A stretch of 47,737 nt of DNA from a bacterium (lineage in GTDB: Bacteria > Vulcanimicrobiota > Vulcanimicrobiia > Vulcanimicrobiales > Vulcanimicrobiaceae): NCBI GenBank assembly GCA_028869385.1, contig JAGWSR010000003.1:1-47737 (forward strand), read 5' to 3'. A program made the position numbers and the translations under genes. This document shows positions 36,830 through 45,652 of the stretch, one piece after another. How positions within the stretch are numbered: position 1 is the first letter of the stretch; every line of letters begins with the position of its first letter. The notes under the pieces were generated by a model. The model saw only the letters and a program-made list of their open reading frames with translations, did not search any database and was not told the origin of the DNA.

Positions 36830-38755
36830 ATGAAGCGTCTGCGACCGCTCTTACTAGCCGTCGCTCTTTCGATTGCGGCGTCGCTCGTCGCATTGTTCTT
36901 CTATCTCGCGCCGCCGACCGTTGCGACGTTCGCCAATCGCGTCGCGGATTACGTCTTCGTCAACGATGCGCTCCGCTTCGTCGAAGAGCATAATCCGCTC
37001 GCGGCGCTGCATTACACGCCGGTCGATACCGACGCCGTCAGCGACGACCTCATCCTGATCAAGATCGACGAAGAGTCGAGCAACAACGTCTCGGCCGGAA
37101 TCCCGGCATGGCCGTTCCCGCGATCGTTCTACAAGAAGCTGCTCGACAAACTCCACGCCGCCGGTGCGAAGCTCGCCGTCTTCGATATCGATTTCCTCGA
37201 CCCGTCGACTGACCCGACGCAAGACGCCGCCTTCGCCCAGGGGCTGCGCACGATGCCCACGGTGCTGCCGTTTGTCTTGAATACCACCTCGACGGGGCTG
37301 ATCGGCGTCGAACCCGTCGAATCGCGCATCGCGCCCTTCACGGCGGCGCAGGGCTACTCGACGGTCGAGAGCACCGGCATCTTGCTCGGCCAGCCGTTGA
37401 TGATCACCGCCGACACGACGCGCTACTCGTCGCTCGCGGCTGCGGCGATCGATGCCTATACCGGCAAGCGCATCGGCTTGCGCGACGGTTTTACGGGCAC
37501 GCTCGGTTCGACGACGATCCCGCTCAACGGGCACGGCGTCATGTATCTGCTGCCGTTCCGCGAGATCGCGCGCCAGGATATCGATCAGCGCGTCGGAGCG
37601 GCGACGGCCACGGTTCCCTTCGTGCTCGGCCTCTCGCTCGCGGACGTGATGACCGAGTCGCAGAGCGACTTGAGCGCCGCGGTCAAAGGCAAGCTCGTCG
37701 TGCTCGGCGCCACCGCGCAGGCGCTCGGCGATTTCATCACCACCCCGTTCGGACGCTTTCCCGGGGTCTTCAGCAATCTGCGCTTCATGGATCAGTTGCT
37801 GAACCATCGGTTCATCACGCCCGCGCCGCAATCGCTCGATATCGCGCTCATCTTCGTGCTGCCGCTGCTCTTGAGTCTCCTCGTCACCTACGGCAACGCC
37901 ACGCGCAACATCGTCCTCTGCCTGCTCGTCGTCGTCGCGTACGTGGTCGCCGCCTCGTTGACCTACGCGAGCACGCTCTACTGGATCGACGTCATTCACG
38001 TCGGCTCGGCGATGTTCGGCGCGACGCTGCTCGTCTCGGTCCAACGCGTGATCCGCGAAAGCTCCGACCGACGCATGGTGACGAACCTGTTCGGCATGCA
38101 CGTGAGCCCGGCGATCGTCAACGACATCCTCAAGAACGACGATCCGCGCAGCGCTCTCGCGCTGACCGGCAAGAAGGTCAAGGCGACGATCTTCTACTCC
38201 GATATCCGCGGTTTCACCGCGATGTCCGAGACGATGACACCCGAAGCGATCTACGCGCAGCTCAACGAGTACTTCGAAGAGATGTGCGCCATCATCTTCG
38301 AGTACGGCGGCTACGTGGACAAATTCATCGGCGACTGCGTCATGGCGGTCTTCTCGGCTCCGTATCAGACGCCGAACGACGCGGCGAACGCGGTTCGCGC
38401 CGCCGTCGCGCAGCAGAAAAAAATCCTCGAACTCGCCGAAAAGTGGAAAGCCGAAGGCAAGCGCGAGTTCACCGTCGGCATGGGGATCAACACGGGCGAC
38501 GTGGTCATGGGCAACCTGGGCGCGAGTTCCCGCATGAACTACACCGTGATCGGCGACAACGTCAACCTCGCCGCGCGTCTCTACAACGTCGCGAAGGCGG
38601 GCGAGATCATCATCAGCGACTACACCTATCAAGAAGTCAAAGACTTCGTGGTCGCCGAAGATCGCGAGCCCGTGCTGGTCAAAGGCAAGAAAGATCCGAT
38701 CGCGATCTTCAACATCACCGACGTCAAGGACGTCGCCGCTCCGGCGAACGCGTGA
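36830..38755 (+). CDS. CHASE2 membrane adenylate/guanylate cyclase
   Basis: A 641-aa class III nucleotide cyclase. An N-terminal helix (about 8-28) leads into an extracytoplasmic CHASE2 sensor (about 40-330), three more membrane helices (about 343-412) and a catalytic domain (about 445-630). The metal-binding Asp residues are in FYSDIRGFT and FIGDCVMAVF, the substrate-type Lys is in VDKFIGD, and the second half has MNYTVIGDNVNLAARL with conserved Asn and Arg. The Lys/Asp-Thr pattern favours cAMP over cGMP. The CHASE2 ligand is unknown. Its stop TGA overlaps the next gene's ATG (TGATG), coupling it to the TauE-type permease. Start 36830 follows GGGAG. Confidence 0.95.
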   Translation: MKRLRPLLLAVALSIAASLVALFFYLAPPTVATFANRVADYVFVNDALRFVEEHNPLAALHYTPVDTDAVSDDLILIKIDEESSNNVSAGIPAWPFPRSFYKKLLDKLHAAGAKLAVFDIDFLDPSTDPTQDAAFAQGLRTMPTVLPFVLNTTSTGLIGVEPVESRIAPFTAAQGYSTVESTGILLGQPLMITADTTRYSSLAAAAIDAYTGKRIGLRDGFTGTLGSTTIPLNGHGVMYLLPFREIARQDIDQRVGAATATVPFVLGLSLADVMTESQSDLSAAVKGKLVVLGATAQALGDFITTPFGRFPGVFSNLRFMDQLLNHRFITPAPQSLDIALIFVLPLLLSLLVTYGNATRNIVLCLLVVVAYVVAASLTYASTLYWIDVIHVGSAMFGATLLVSVQRVIRESSDRRMVTNLFGMHVSPAIVNDILKNDDPRSALALTGKKVKATIFYSDIRGFTAMSETMTPEAIYAQLNEYFEEMCAIIFEYGGYVDKFIGDCVMAVFSAPYQTPNDAANAVRAAVAQQKKILELAEKWKAEGKREFTVGMGINTGDVVMGNLGASSRMNYTVIGDNVNLAARLYNVAKAGEIIISDYTYQEVKDFVVAEDREPVLVKGKKDPIAIFNITDVKDVAAPANA

Positions 38756-39537
38756 TGCTCGGCGCGGCGGAGCTCTTCGGGGCGGCGTTCGTCGCGAGCG
38801 TCTTCGGCTCGATGGTGGGCCTGGGCGGCGGATTCATCCTCGTCCCGATGCTGCGGCTCTTCTTCGGCCTCGGTCCGGCCGAAGCGGCGGGGACCTCGCT
38901 CGTGCTCGTCGTCGCCAACAGCGGCAGCGGCGCGCTGACCTACCTGCTGCAGAAACGCGTGCACATCAAGCTCGGGCTGCTGATCGCGCTCGGCGGCCTG
39001 CCGGGCAGCATCATCGGCGCGATCCTCGTGCACCACATCTCGGCGCAAGCGTTCGACTGGATCTTCGGCGTCTTTCTCGTCGCGGTCGCGATCGACATGA
39101 TCGTCAATGCGGAGAAACGTGTGGGCGCGCGCGTCGAGCACCGCGAAGTGCGCGAGCTCAAGGGCATGTCGTATCGTCTCGCGGTCGTCTCGGGCTTTGC
39201 CGTCGGTCTCGTCGGCAGCCTCTTCGGGATCGGCGGCGGCGTCATCATCGTGCCGACGCTGCTCTACCTCTCCGAACTCCCCGCGCACGCGATCAGCGCC
39301 ACCTCGCACTTCGGCATCGTGCTCACCTCGCCGGTCGGCCTCACGGTGCACGCATTCCAGCACGACATCAAACTGCGCGACATCGTGCCGCTCGTGGCGG
39401 GCGGCCTCCTCGGCGGTCCGCTCGGCGCGCGTCTCTCGCTGCGCCTGAAATCGCGGCAGCTCCTGATCTTCGTCGCGTGCGCGCTCATGCTCGCGGCGTT
39501 CTCGCTCGCGCTGCGACACCTGCTGCACTGGGTCTAA
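38755..39537 (+). CDS. TauE/SafE family permease
   Basis: A 260-aa membrane protein with about eight helices in two repeated halves. The repeat signature appears twice: GSMVGLGGGFILVPML near residue 19 and GSLFGIGGGVIIVPTLL near 155. Members export sulfite, sulfoacetate or other organosulfur/carboxylate anions; the substrate here is unknown. ATG 38755 overlaps the cyclase stop by one base, so the two are translated together, an unusual pairing with no obvious functional link. It converges on the amidase gene 7 bp away. Confidence 0.9.
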   Translation: MLGAAELFGAAFVASVFGSMVGLGGGFILVPMLRLFFGLGPAEAAGTSLVLVVANSGSGALTYLLQKRVHIKLGLLIALGGLPGSIIGAILVHHISAQAFDWIFGVFLVAVAIDMIVNAEKRVGARVEHREVRELKGMSYRLAVVSGFAVGLVGSLFGIGGGVIIVPTLLYLSELPAHAISATSHFGIVLTSPVGLTVHAFQHDIKLRDIVPLVAGGLLGGPLGARLSLRLKSRQLLIFVACALMLAAFSLALRHLLHWV

Positions 39538-39544
39538 ACGCGCA

Positions 39545-41002
39545 TCACGCGCCGCTCCAAATCGGCGGGCGACGCGCCGCCCACGGCCGCGCCGTTTCGA
39601 GTTGCGCCGCGAGCCGTAGCAGCGTGGCCTCGTCACCGAAGCGCCCCGCGAACTGCACGCCGACCGGGAGCGCCTCGGGGGTCCAATAGAGCGGCACCGA
39701 CATCGCCGGCTGACCGGTGAGGTTGAAGATCGGCGTGTAGGGCAGCCAGTCGAACATGCGCGCCGAGATGTCCCGCGCGGCCTTGCGAATCAGCGCGGGC
39801 GACTTGAGACGCGTGAGCACCTCGATCTGCAGCTTCTCGCTCGCGCTCAATCCGAGCTCGCCGATCCGGATTGGCGGCGCGGCGAGCGTCGGAGTGAGCA
39901 CGACGTCGTAGCGCTCCATGAAGCGTGCGAAGCGATCGGTGAGCGCGCGTTGGTGCGCGACCGCCGTCGTGAGTTCGTCGAGCGCGAGCACGCACGCGAT
40001 CGCGAGCATGGCGCGCGTCGCGGGTTCGAGATCGCCGCCCTGGATGGCGCGGTGCGGCGTGGGGTTGCCGGCGCCCAGATGCCAGCCGATCTGGCTTGCG
40101 AAGAAGAGCAAGAGCGCGTAGGACATCGCCGGATAGTCGATGCCGCCGGGCTCGTCGTCCACCACGTCGTGACCGAGCGACGCGCAGAGTCCCGCCGCGT
40201 CGTCGAGCGCCGCACGGGCCTCGGGCGCGATGCCGTGCCCGAGCATCGGCCCGCGCACGACCGCGACCCGCAAGCGCCCCGGCTCGCGCCGCATCGCCTC
40301 GAGGAACGGCTCGCCGGCATCCAGACGCGTCGCGTCGAGGAGCGCGGCACTATCGCGCACGCTGCGCGAGATGCCGAGGTCCACGTTCGCCTCGCCGACG
40401 AGCCCGCCGACGGTCGGCGTGCGGCCGCGGCTCGGCTTGAGGCCGAAGAGGCCGGTACAGCTCGCCGGAATGCGGATCGAGCCGCCCATATCGTTGCCGT
40501 GCGCGAGCGGCACGACGCCCGCCGCGCAGAGCGCGCCGCTGCCGCCGCTCGAACCGCCGGGCGTGCGCTCCGTATCCCACGGATTGCGGCACGGGCCGAA
40601 GAGCGCGGGCTCCGTGTAGGGCAAGAGCCCGAACTCGGGCGTGCTCGTCTTGGCGAAGGGGTTGAGCCCCGCCGCCTTAACCCGCACGAAGAACGCATCG
40701 TCCACGGGCGGAACGTAGGCGGCGAAGTAGCGCGAGCCCATCGTTTGCGGCGCGCCCGCGAGCGCGGGGCCGAGATCCTTGGCGAGAAACGGTACGCCCG
40801 CGAAGGGACCGTCGAAGGGGCGCTCGGCGGCGGCGCGCGCCGCGTCGTCGAGCCGCGCCGTCACCGCGTTGAGGCGCGGATTCACGCGCTCGAGACGCGC
40901 GATCGCCTCGTCGAGCAGCTCCCTCGGATGCACGCGCCCGGCGCGCAGTTCCTCGGCGAGCCCGATGGCGTCGTTCGCGTCGTAGAGTGCGGCGATACTC
41001 AT
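39545..41002 (-). CDS. Amidase signature family hydrolase
   Basis: A 485-aa amidase of the Ser-cisSer-Lys class. The catalytic Lys is in VPFLAKDLG (near 80), the central signature is [17 protein letters not shown] (cis-Ser) and the nucleophile Ser lies in [17 protein letters not shown]. Similar to GatA-like or aryl-acylamidase enzymes, but there is no gatB or gatC nearby, so Glu-tRNA amidotransferase function is unlikely and the substrate is unknown. ATG at 41002 is chosen over an upstream GTG at 41152, which would add poor-quality residues overlapping the small plus-strand ORF. Confidence 0.93.
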   Translation of the reverse strand: MSIAALYDANDAIGLAEELRAGRVHPRELLDEAIARLERVNPRLNAVTARLDDAARAAAERPFDGPFAGVPFLAKDLGPALAGAPQTMGSRYFAAYVPPVDDAFFVRVKAAGLNPFAKTSTPEFGLLPYTEPALFGPCRNPWDTERTPGGSSGGSGALCAAGVVPLAHGNDMGGSIRIPASCTGLFGLKPSRGRTPTVGGLVGEANVDLGISRSVRDSAALLDATRLDAGEPFLEAMRREPGRLRVAVVRGPMLGHGIAPEARAALDDAAGLCASLGHDVVDDEPGGIDYPAMSYALLLFFASQIGWHLGAGNPTPHRAIQGGDLEPATRAMLAIACVLALDELTTAVAHQRALTDRFARFMERYDVVLTPTLAAPPIRIGELGLSASEKLQIEVLTRLKSPALIRKAARDISARMFDWLPYTPIFNLTGQPAMSVPLYWTPEALPVGVQFAGRFGDEATLLRLAAQLETARPWAARRPPIWSGA

Positions 41003-41139
41003 AGTTCGATCTCCCGGCATCGGCGGGTCTGTGCGGGTCTGTAAAGAGATTAGGTCTTTCGCCCCAACCATATAGAAGCCGCCCGCGATTTTCCCGATGG
41101 TGAAAGTGGTAACACACGATGCGGGGCAGGTGGTTGTAG

Positions 41140-41292
41140 ATGGACGAGACACGCTCGGATAAGACGAGCGCGATTGACGATTGGATGATCGACCTTCTGG
41201 AGGACGATCGCGTCGTCGACGAGCCCTTGGAACTGCGCGTCAGCGACGGCATCCATTGGATGTATCGCGCGGCGCTGATTCGCAAGAACTAG
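41140..41292 (+). CDS. Small acidic protein of 50 aa, hypothetical
   Basis: ATG 41140 to TAG 41292, preceded by AGGTGG with a 6-nt spacer. The product begins MDETRSDKTSAIDDWMIDLL, has a very acidic centre (EDDRVVDE) and ends in a short basic tail (IRKN). No family recognised. It lies in the otherwise empty 357-bp region between amidase and fumC, and its stop is 12 bp before the fumC terminator stem. Coding capacity is supported by the SD and uninterrupted frame only; it could be spurious. Confidence 0.45.
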   Translation: MDETRSDKTSAIDDWMIDLLEDDRVVDEPLELRVSDGIHWMYRAALIRKN

Positions 41293-41330
41293 CGAACAAA
41301 CGAAACGGACCGGCATCGCTGCCGGCCCGT
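41293..41330 (-). terminator. Rho-independent terminator of fumC
   Basis: On the minus strand, arms 41330-41320 and 41315-41305 pair over 11 positions with one mismatch and a 4-nt loop, followed by TTTCGTTTGTTC. It lies 30 nt after the fumC stop. It is the clearest intrinsic terminator in the window. Confidence 0.75.
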
Positions 41331-41359
41331 CCCGATCGAACGTTCGCGCGCGTCGCGAA

Positions 41360-42796
41360 CTACTTCGGGTAGGTCATCGCCTTGGGAACGACGATCGCGT
41401 CGAACTCTTCCGAGGTGACGTAACCGAGCGCGAGCGCCGCTTCTTTGAGCGTCGTGCCTTCGTGGTGCGCCTTCTTCGCGATCTCGGCGGCCTTGTCGTA
41501 GCCGATCTTCGGCGAGAGCGCCGTCACCGTCATCAGCGATTCGCTCAAATACTTCGCGATCACCGGCTCGTTCGCCGCAAGTCCTTCGACCGCGTGCTCG
41601 CGGAACATCGTGCACGAGTCCTTCAGCAGGTGGCAGCTGTGCAGGAAGTTCGAGAGAATCACCGGGTTGAAGACGTTCAGTTCGAAGTTGCCCTGCGAGG
41701 CGCCGAAGCTGATCGCGGTGTCGTTACCGAAGACCTGCGCGACGATCATCGTCATCTGCTCCGACTGCGTGGGGTTCACCTTACCCGGCATGATCGAGCT
41801 GCCCGGCTCGTTCTCCGGCAGAATCAGTTCGCCGATGCCCGCGCGCGGACCCGAGGCGAGCCAACGGATGTCGTTCGCGATCTTCATCAGCGCGGCGGCG
41901 AGCGTCTTGAGCGCGCCCGAGGCGAAGACGAAGTCGTCGTGCGAGGCGAGCGCCGTGAACTTGTTCGGGTGCGAACGCAACGGCAAGTTGGTCAGTTCGG
42001 CGAGCTTCTTGGCCATGCGCTCCGCGAACTCGGGAGGGGCGTTCAAGCCCGTACCGACCGCCGTTCCGCCGATCGCGAGATCGTAGATGTGGTTCAGCGA
42101 CTCATCGATCGCGACCATCGCGCGATCGAGCTGCGTGACGTAACCGGAGAACTCCTGACCGAGCGTGATCGGCGTCGCATCCTGAAGGTGCGTACGGCCG
42201 ACCTTCACGATATCTTTCCACTGCTTCGACTTCACGTCGAGCGCGTCGCGCAACTGCTTGACGGCGGGAAGCATCTCCACCATCGCTTCGGCCGCGGCAA
42301 TATGCATCGCGGTCGGGAACGTGTCGTTCGAGGACTGCGACATGTTCACGTGATCGTTCGGATGGACGGGCTTCTTCGAACCCATCTCGCCGCCCGCGAT
42401 CTCGATCGCGCGGTTCGAGATCACTTCGTTCACGTTCATGTTGGTCTGCGTGCCCGAACCCGTCTGCCAAATGCGCAGCGGGAAGTGGTCGTCGAGCTTA
42501 CCCGCGATCACTTCGTCCGCGGCTTGGACGATGAGCTTCATCTTCTCTTCGTCGAGCTTGCCGAGGTCGTGATTGACGAGCGCCGCCGCCTTCTTGAGCT
42601 GCGCCATCGCGACGATGGCTTGCTTGGGCATGCGGTCCTTCGGCCAGGTGCCTTCGCCGATGTCGAAGTGGATGAGCGAGCGCGCGGACTGCGCGCCGTA
42701 ATACTTGTCAGCGGGGACCTCGATCTTGCCCATCGAGTCGCTCTCGATGCGCGTCTTGACCGCCCCGTTCGTAAGGGTGCCGTTAGCAGTCGTCAT
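41360..42796 (-). CDS. fumC: Class II fumarate hydratase
   Basis: TCA-cycle enzyme interconverting fumarate and L-malate, iron-independent homotetramer. The 478-aa protein has the superfamily signature [52 protein letters not shown] and [20 protein letters not shown], with catalytic Ser in GSSIMPG. Start [11 protein letters not shown] at 42796 follows AGGGG; an upstream in-frame extension to 42814 is unlikely. Argininosuccinate lyase and aspartase belong to the same superfamily, but motif detail fits fumarase best. Confidence 0.96.
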   Translation of the reverse strand: MTTANGTLTNGAVKTRIESDSMGKIEVPADKYYGAQSARSLIHFDIGEGTWPKDRMPKQAIVAMAQLKKAAALVNHDLGKLDEEKMKLIVQAADEVIAGKLDDHFPLRIWQTGSGTQTNMNVNEVISNRAIEIAGGEMGSKKPVHPNDHVNMSQSSNDTFPTAMHIAAAEAMVEMLPAVKQLRDALDVKSKQWKDIVKVGRTHLQDATPITLGQEFSGYVTQLDRAMVAIDESLNHIYDLAIGGTAVGTGLNAPPEFAERMAKKLAELTNLPLRSHPNKFTALASHDDFVFASGALKTLAAALMKIANDIRWLASGPRAGIGELILPENEPGSSIMPGKVNPTQSEQMTMIVAQVFGNDTAISFGASQGNFELNVFNPVILSNFLHSCHLLKDSCTMFREHAVEGLAANEPVIAKYLSESLMTVTALSPKIGYDKAAEIAKKAHHEGTTLKEAALALGYVTSEEFDAIVVPKAMTYPK

Positions 42797-42845
42797 AGCC
42801 CCTATCTTGCCCAAACGGGGGAAATCCGGCCCGGACTAAGGTCGC

Positions 42846-43466
42846 TCAGGCGGTGACCGCCACCGCGAAACAGTCGCACTCGACAGGCTCCCCCTTTTGG
42901 TCGGCCCAGATTTCGAAGCATGGAATGTCCCAGTGAAACCCATGGCCGCAAAGGGGGCAGGATCCGGCCGGCTCATGTTCGGCAATGTCGTCGATCGAGA
43001 TCGACAGCATTGCGGTAAGCGGCGAGAACATCTTCCTCCGAGCAAACTCGAGGAATTGTACGTCGGTCAAGACGAGAATTCGATGTTGGCGGAGCAGGTT
43101 TTCGACTTGCGTCGGAAGCTCCAAAAGGTCGCGGTCGCGCGTCACGATCACGTGCGCATTCCCGACCAGCGCAGCCTCGATGATGTGATCGTCGTTAGCA
43201 TCGCGGCATCCGAGCACTTGATGGCGTATTGCCACGAATACACTCGCGTCGCGGCATAGCATGGCTAGCAAATCAGCCACGATGGATTCGGCCGCGCCAA
43301 GTGCGCGTAGCGTCGTCTCAACCTCAGACACGAGCGTGACCGTGAGCACCAGGTCGAAAACGCCCTTCCGATTCAGGCGTACAAGTTCGTCCGCAGCGCC
43401 TCCGCGCTTTCCCACAAAGCCAGACGCAAGGACCTGGGCATCGACGACGACCTTAAGCGAGGCCAC
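42846..43466 (-). CDS. PIN-domain toxin with Cys-rich C-terminal tail
   Basis: A 206-aa VapC-like putative ribonuclease toxin. The PIN core (about 1-140) has acidic positions D9 (VVVDAQVLASG), the SEVETTL helix, DANDDHIIEAAL and TRDRDLLEL. Residues about 145-206 are an extension not typical of PIN toxins, with C170, C173, H175, H178, C183, C197 and C199 (SCPLCGHGFHWDIPCFE ... ECDCFA), a likely zinc-binding fold. It overlaps the RHH antitoxin gene by 14 bp. Base composition (roughly 57% GC by eye) is clearly lower than its neighbours, indicating horizontal acquisition. Confidence 0.85.
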   Translation of the reverse strand: MASLKVVVDAQVLASGFVGKRGGAADELVRLNRKGVFDLVLTVTLVSEVETTLRALGAAESIVADLLAMLCRDASVFVAIRHQVLGCRDANDDHIIEAALVGNAHVIVTRDRDLLELPTQVENLLRQHRILVLTDVQFLEFARRKMFSPLTAMLSISIDDIAEHEPAGSCPLCGHGFHWDIPCFEIWADQKGEPVECDCFAVAVTA

Positions 43467-43737
43467 GCTTCCTCGCTACGGCCTTTCGCGCGCTCTTCGC
43501 GGCGGCGGCGATTTCGTCGTCGGTCGGCTCGTGACCGAGCGCGCCCATCACGCTAGTGCGGATGCGCTGCTGCAAACGTCCGAGGCTTTGCCAGGAGGCA
43601 TCGTTTGTAACTTCGTCCCGAAGCAAACGCGCTACAGCTTCGCGGACCAAATCAGAGACCGTCGCATCGCGGTCGAGCGCGAGGGCCTTCAGCGCCTTTT
43701 TTTGGTCCTCGTCTAAATAGATTTGCGTGCGCCTCAT
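43453..43737 (-). CDS. Ribbon-helix-helix antitoxin
   Basis: A 94-aa protein. The N-terminal MRRTQIYLDEDQKKALKALA ... ATVSDLVREAVARLL is a textbook MetJ/Arc-type RHH DNA-binding domain. The C-terminal part (DEIAAAAKSARKAVARKRGLA) would bind and neutralise the PIN toxin, whose start lies inside this gene. ATG 43737 is used; the upstream Met codons are part of the promoter region. Dimers likely repress their own promoter at the inverted repeat TACACC/GGTGTA. The -10 box TATGAT ends 7 nt before the ATG, so the mRNA may be leaderless. Confidence 0.88.
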   Translation of the reverse strand: MRRTQIYLDEDQKKALKALALDRDATVSDLVREAVARLLRDEVTNDASWQSLGRLQQRIRTSVMGALGHEPTDDEIAAAAKSARKAVARKRGLA

Positions 43738-43744
43738 GGGCGAA

Positions 43745-43779
43745 ATCATAGCAGCCATACACCATGGCACATAGGTGTA
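43745..43779 (-). promoter_or_regulatory. Promoter/operator of the toxin-antitoxin operon
   Basis: -10 box TATGAT (43750-43745) only 7 nt before the antitoxin ATG; inverted repeat TACACC (43758-43763) / GGTGTA (43774-43779) with a 10-nt spacer overlaps the -35 region, as expected for RHH autorepression. No clear TTGACA. Sequence evidence only. Confidence 0.5.
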
Positions 43780-43823
43780 CGGCGGCTAGCTTGGCAACCC
43801 AAGGCCATCCCGCCCGTCTAGAG

Positions 43824-44375
43824 CTAGCGTGCCCCGCGCTGCGCAGCCCGAAGCCCGTCGAGCGTGGTGCCCACGGCCTCAATGCCCGTGACCTCGTAGA
43901 TCGTGAGCGGGAACTTCGGATTGAATCCTCGCTTGTCGCAACGCGGGCAGCTCGCGGGTTTGCCCGGCCGCTTGCGGCGGAGCGCTTCGAAGGCGCACTG
44001 TTCGCAGCGCAGGATGTAGCGCTTGCTCGATTCGTTGAACGGGCGCACGTTGCCGAGATCGTGGTAGATCGAGGTCAGCCCGCACTCGCGCATCTTGCGT
44101 TTGAAGCGCGCGCCATGGCCCGTATCGCGAAAGCGCGCGTAGCACCACGCGTGGATCATCTCGTGCAGCAGCGTCTCCTCGAGCGCGTGTGGATACTTTT
44201 CGAAGTGCTTGGGCGAGAGTTCGATGAGCAGCGGGTGCTTGGAATAGGTAATGCGCCCGGCCGCATTCGAGAAGCGCGCGTTGTAGGCGATGCGGCAGTC
44301 GGGGATCTCGCCGTTGAAAAACTGGAAATTCAGGCGGGCGAAGAGCAACTGAAGGTCGGCTTCCGAGGGGGTCAC
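43824..44375 (-). CDS. SprT-like zinc metalloprotein
   Basis: A protein of about 183 aa. The metal/catalytic motif is HEMIH (LLHEMIHAWCYARF), with a third ligand expected in the DTGHGARFKRKM segment. A C-terminal zinc-ribbon of four Cys (LRCEQCAFEA, ASCPRCDKRG) follows. This matches the SprT/SPRTN-like family (WSS1/SprT-type proteases acting on DNA-protein crosslinks, function in bacteria largely unknown). The reading frame extends to 44456 but would overlap the divergent TPR gene; GTG 44375 is a conservative start with no strong SD, so the N-terminus is uncertain. Confidence 0.85.
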   Translation of the reverse strand: MTPSEADLQLLFARLNFQFFNGEIPDCRIAYNARFSNAAGRITYSKHPLLIELSPKHFEKYPHALEETLLHEMIHAWCYARFRDTGHGARFKRKMRECGLTSIYHDLGNVRPFNESSKRYILRCEQCAFEALRRKRPGKPASCPRCDKRGFNPKFPLTIYEVTGIEAVGTTLDGLRAAQRGAR

Positions 44376-44418
44376 GGATGATTCGCTTCGTCGTGCGTCC
44401 AAACGACTCTTCGTGTCA

Positions 44419-44841
44419 ATGCAGCCTCCCGTACGCCGCGGGCTTCCGCCGCGCATCTACGTGCCGATCGTCGCCGTGCTCGCGCTCGGCTTCCTCTGGC
44501 TGATGTACTACCTTCTCGCGGTGGGCTTCGGCGTCACCGGCTCGGTCTTTGGCAAGACGGCGAACGGCGCGAGCATCCAAGCGCAGCAGGCCGCGACGCC
44601 GAGCGTGCAAGGCGGCGGGCCGCCCGCGGCCGTGATGCTCCAGCTCAAGACCCTGCGCGAGCGCATCGCGGCGCATCCGAACGACGACGTCGCGATCACG
44701 CAACTTGCCGATATGTACCTCGCCGCCGGAAAGTACGAGGCGGCGGTGCCGTTCTACGAACGCGCGTTGCGCGTCAATCCACGCAACGTTGCCGCGCAGA
44801 CCGGACTCGAGCAGGCGCGTGAAGCTCTACGTCAGCGCTGA
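44419..44841 (+). CDS. Membrane-anchored TPR protein
   Basis: A 140-aa protein with one N-terminal transmembrane helix (about 12-36, IYVPIVAVLALGFLWLMYYL), a Gly/Ala/Gln-rich linker and a C-terminal pair of tetratricopeptide repeats (about 70-140; LADMYLAAGKYEAAVPFYERALRVNP is the consensus unit, shown here in part). It is a scaffold of unknown partner. ATG 44419 was chosen; a GTG at 44413 is also possible. Its 3' end overlaps the following M55 peptidase by 23 bp. Confidence 0.85.
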   Translation: MQPPVRRGLPPRIYVPIVAVLALGFLWLMYYLLAVGFGVTGSVFGKTANGASIQAQQAATPSVQGGGPPAAVMLQLKTLRERIAAHPNDDVAITQLADMYLAAGKYEAAVPFYERALRVNPRNVAAQTGLEQAREALRQR

Positions 44842-45652
44842 CATGGAGGGCACCGCGGGCGTCTGCTCGTGGTCGCAGGTCGATCCGTCGAACCAGCACG
44901 AGTACCCGATCTACCGGCGTTACATGTCGCACGAAGTGCGTGCGGCGATCGACGGCGCGCGCGCGTGCGGGCCGTGTGACGTGCTCGTCAACGACTCGCA
45001 TTGGGATATGCGCAATCTCCTGTGGGACGAACTTCCCGACGACGTGCGCGTGATCTCGGGGGCGCGCAAACCGCTCTCCATGGCGGAGGGTGCGAGCGAC
45101 CGTTACGACGCCGCCTTCTTTACCGGCTACCACGGCGCGATCGGCACGGCGGGCGCCGTGCTCGCGCACACCTACAACGATGCGACGCTCTACGAGGTGC
45201 GCGTCAACGGCGTGGCGTGCAGCGAGGCGCTGCTCAACGCCGCCGTGCTCGGACTCTACGGCACGCCCGTCGTGATGGTAACGGGCGATCGAACGACCGT
45301 GGAGAGCACGCTGCGCGCGTTGCCCTGGGCGGTCGGCGTCCCGGTCAAAGATGCCGTCGGGTATTACGCTGCCAACTCGCTCACGCCCGATGCCGCGTGC
45401 CGCGCGATCGCCGAGGGCGCGCGCGAAGCGATCGCCCGGATCGCATCGGCCAAGCCCTTCACCTTCGAGCCGCCGATCGAACTCGTGATCGAGACGGCGA
45501 CCGTGCCGCAAGCCGACTTCATCGAACTGCTGCCACGCTTCGAACGGATCGGCGGCCGTACGGTGCGCTTCGTCTGCGGCGAGTACCTCACCGCGTTCCA
45601 CGCCTTCTTGGTCGCGATGCGCCTCGGCGGCGCCGCGAATATCCCCGCATGA
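44819..45652 (+). CDS. M55 family D-aminopeptidase (DppA-like), copy 1
   Basis: A 277-aa zinc peptidase of the DppA family, which in Bacillus removes D-amino acids from peptides, likely for wall-peptide recycling. Family motifs are SADMEG near the start (metal Asp and Glu), NDSHWDMRN, TGYHGAIG and TGDRTTVES. The start is a GTG at 44819 inside the TPR gene's last codons; no ATG precedes the SADMEG motif. It overlaps the next, closely similar gene by 4 bp (ATGA). Confidence 0.93.
   Translation: MKLYVSADMEGTAGVCSWSQVDPSNQHEYPIYRRYMSHEVRAAIDGARACGPCDVLVNDSHWDMRNLLWDELPDDVRVISGARKPLSMAEGASDRYDAAFFTGYHGAIGTAGAVLAHTYNDATLYEVRVNGVACSEALLNAAVLGLYGTPVVMVTGDRTTVESTLRALPWAVGVPVKDAVGYYAANSLTPDAACRAIAEGAREAIARIASAKPFTFEPPIELVIETATVPQADFIELLPRFERIGGRTVRFVCGEYLTAFHAFLVAMRLGGAANIPA

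Noticed and set aside
36854..38632. 592-codon minus-strand frame opposite the cyclase
   Set aside because: Antisense shadow; Asp/Arg/His-rich with no motifs.
41462..42856. 464-codon plus-strand frame opposite fumC
   Set aside because: Antisense shadow of a highly conserved enzyme.
43785..43826. GCTAGC repeats flanking a short gap beside the TA module, considered as target-site duplications
   Set aside because: The repeated 6-mer is itself a palindrome, no matching copy flanks the other end of the module, and no transposase or integrase is present.
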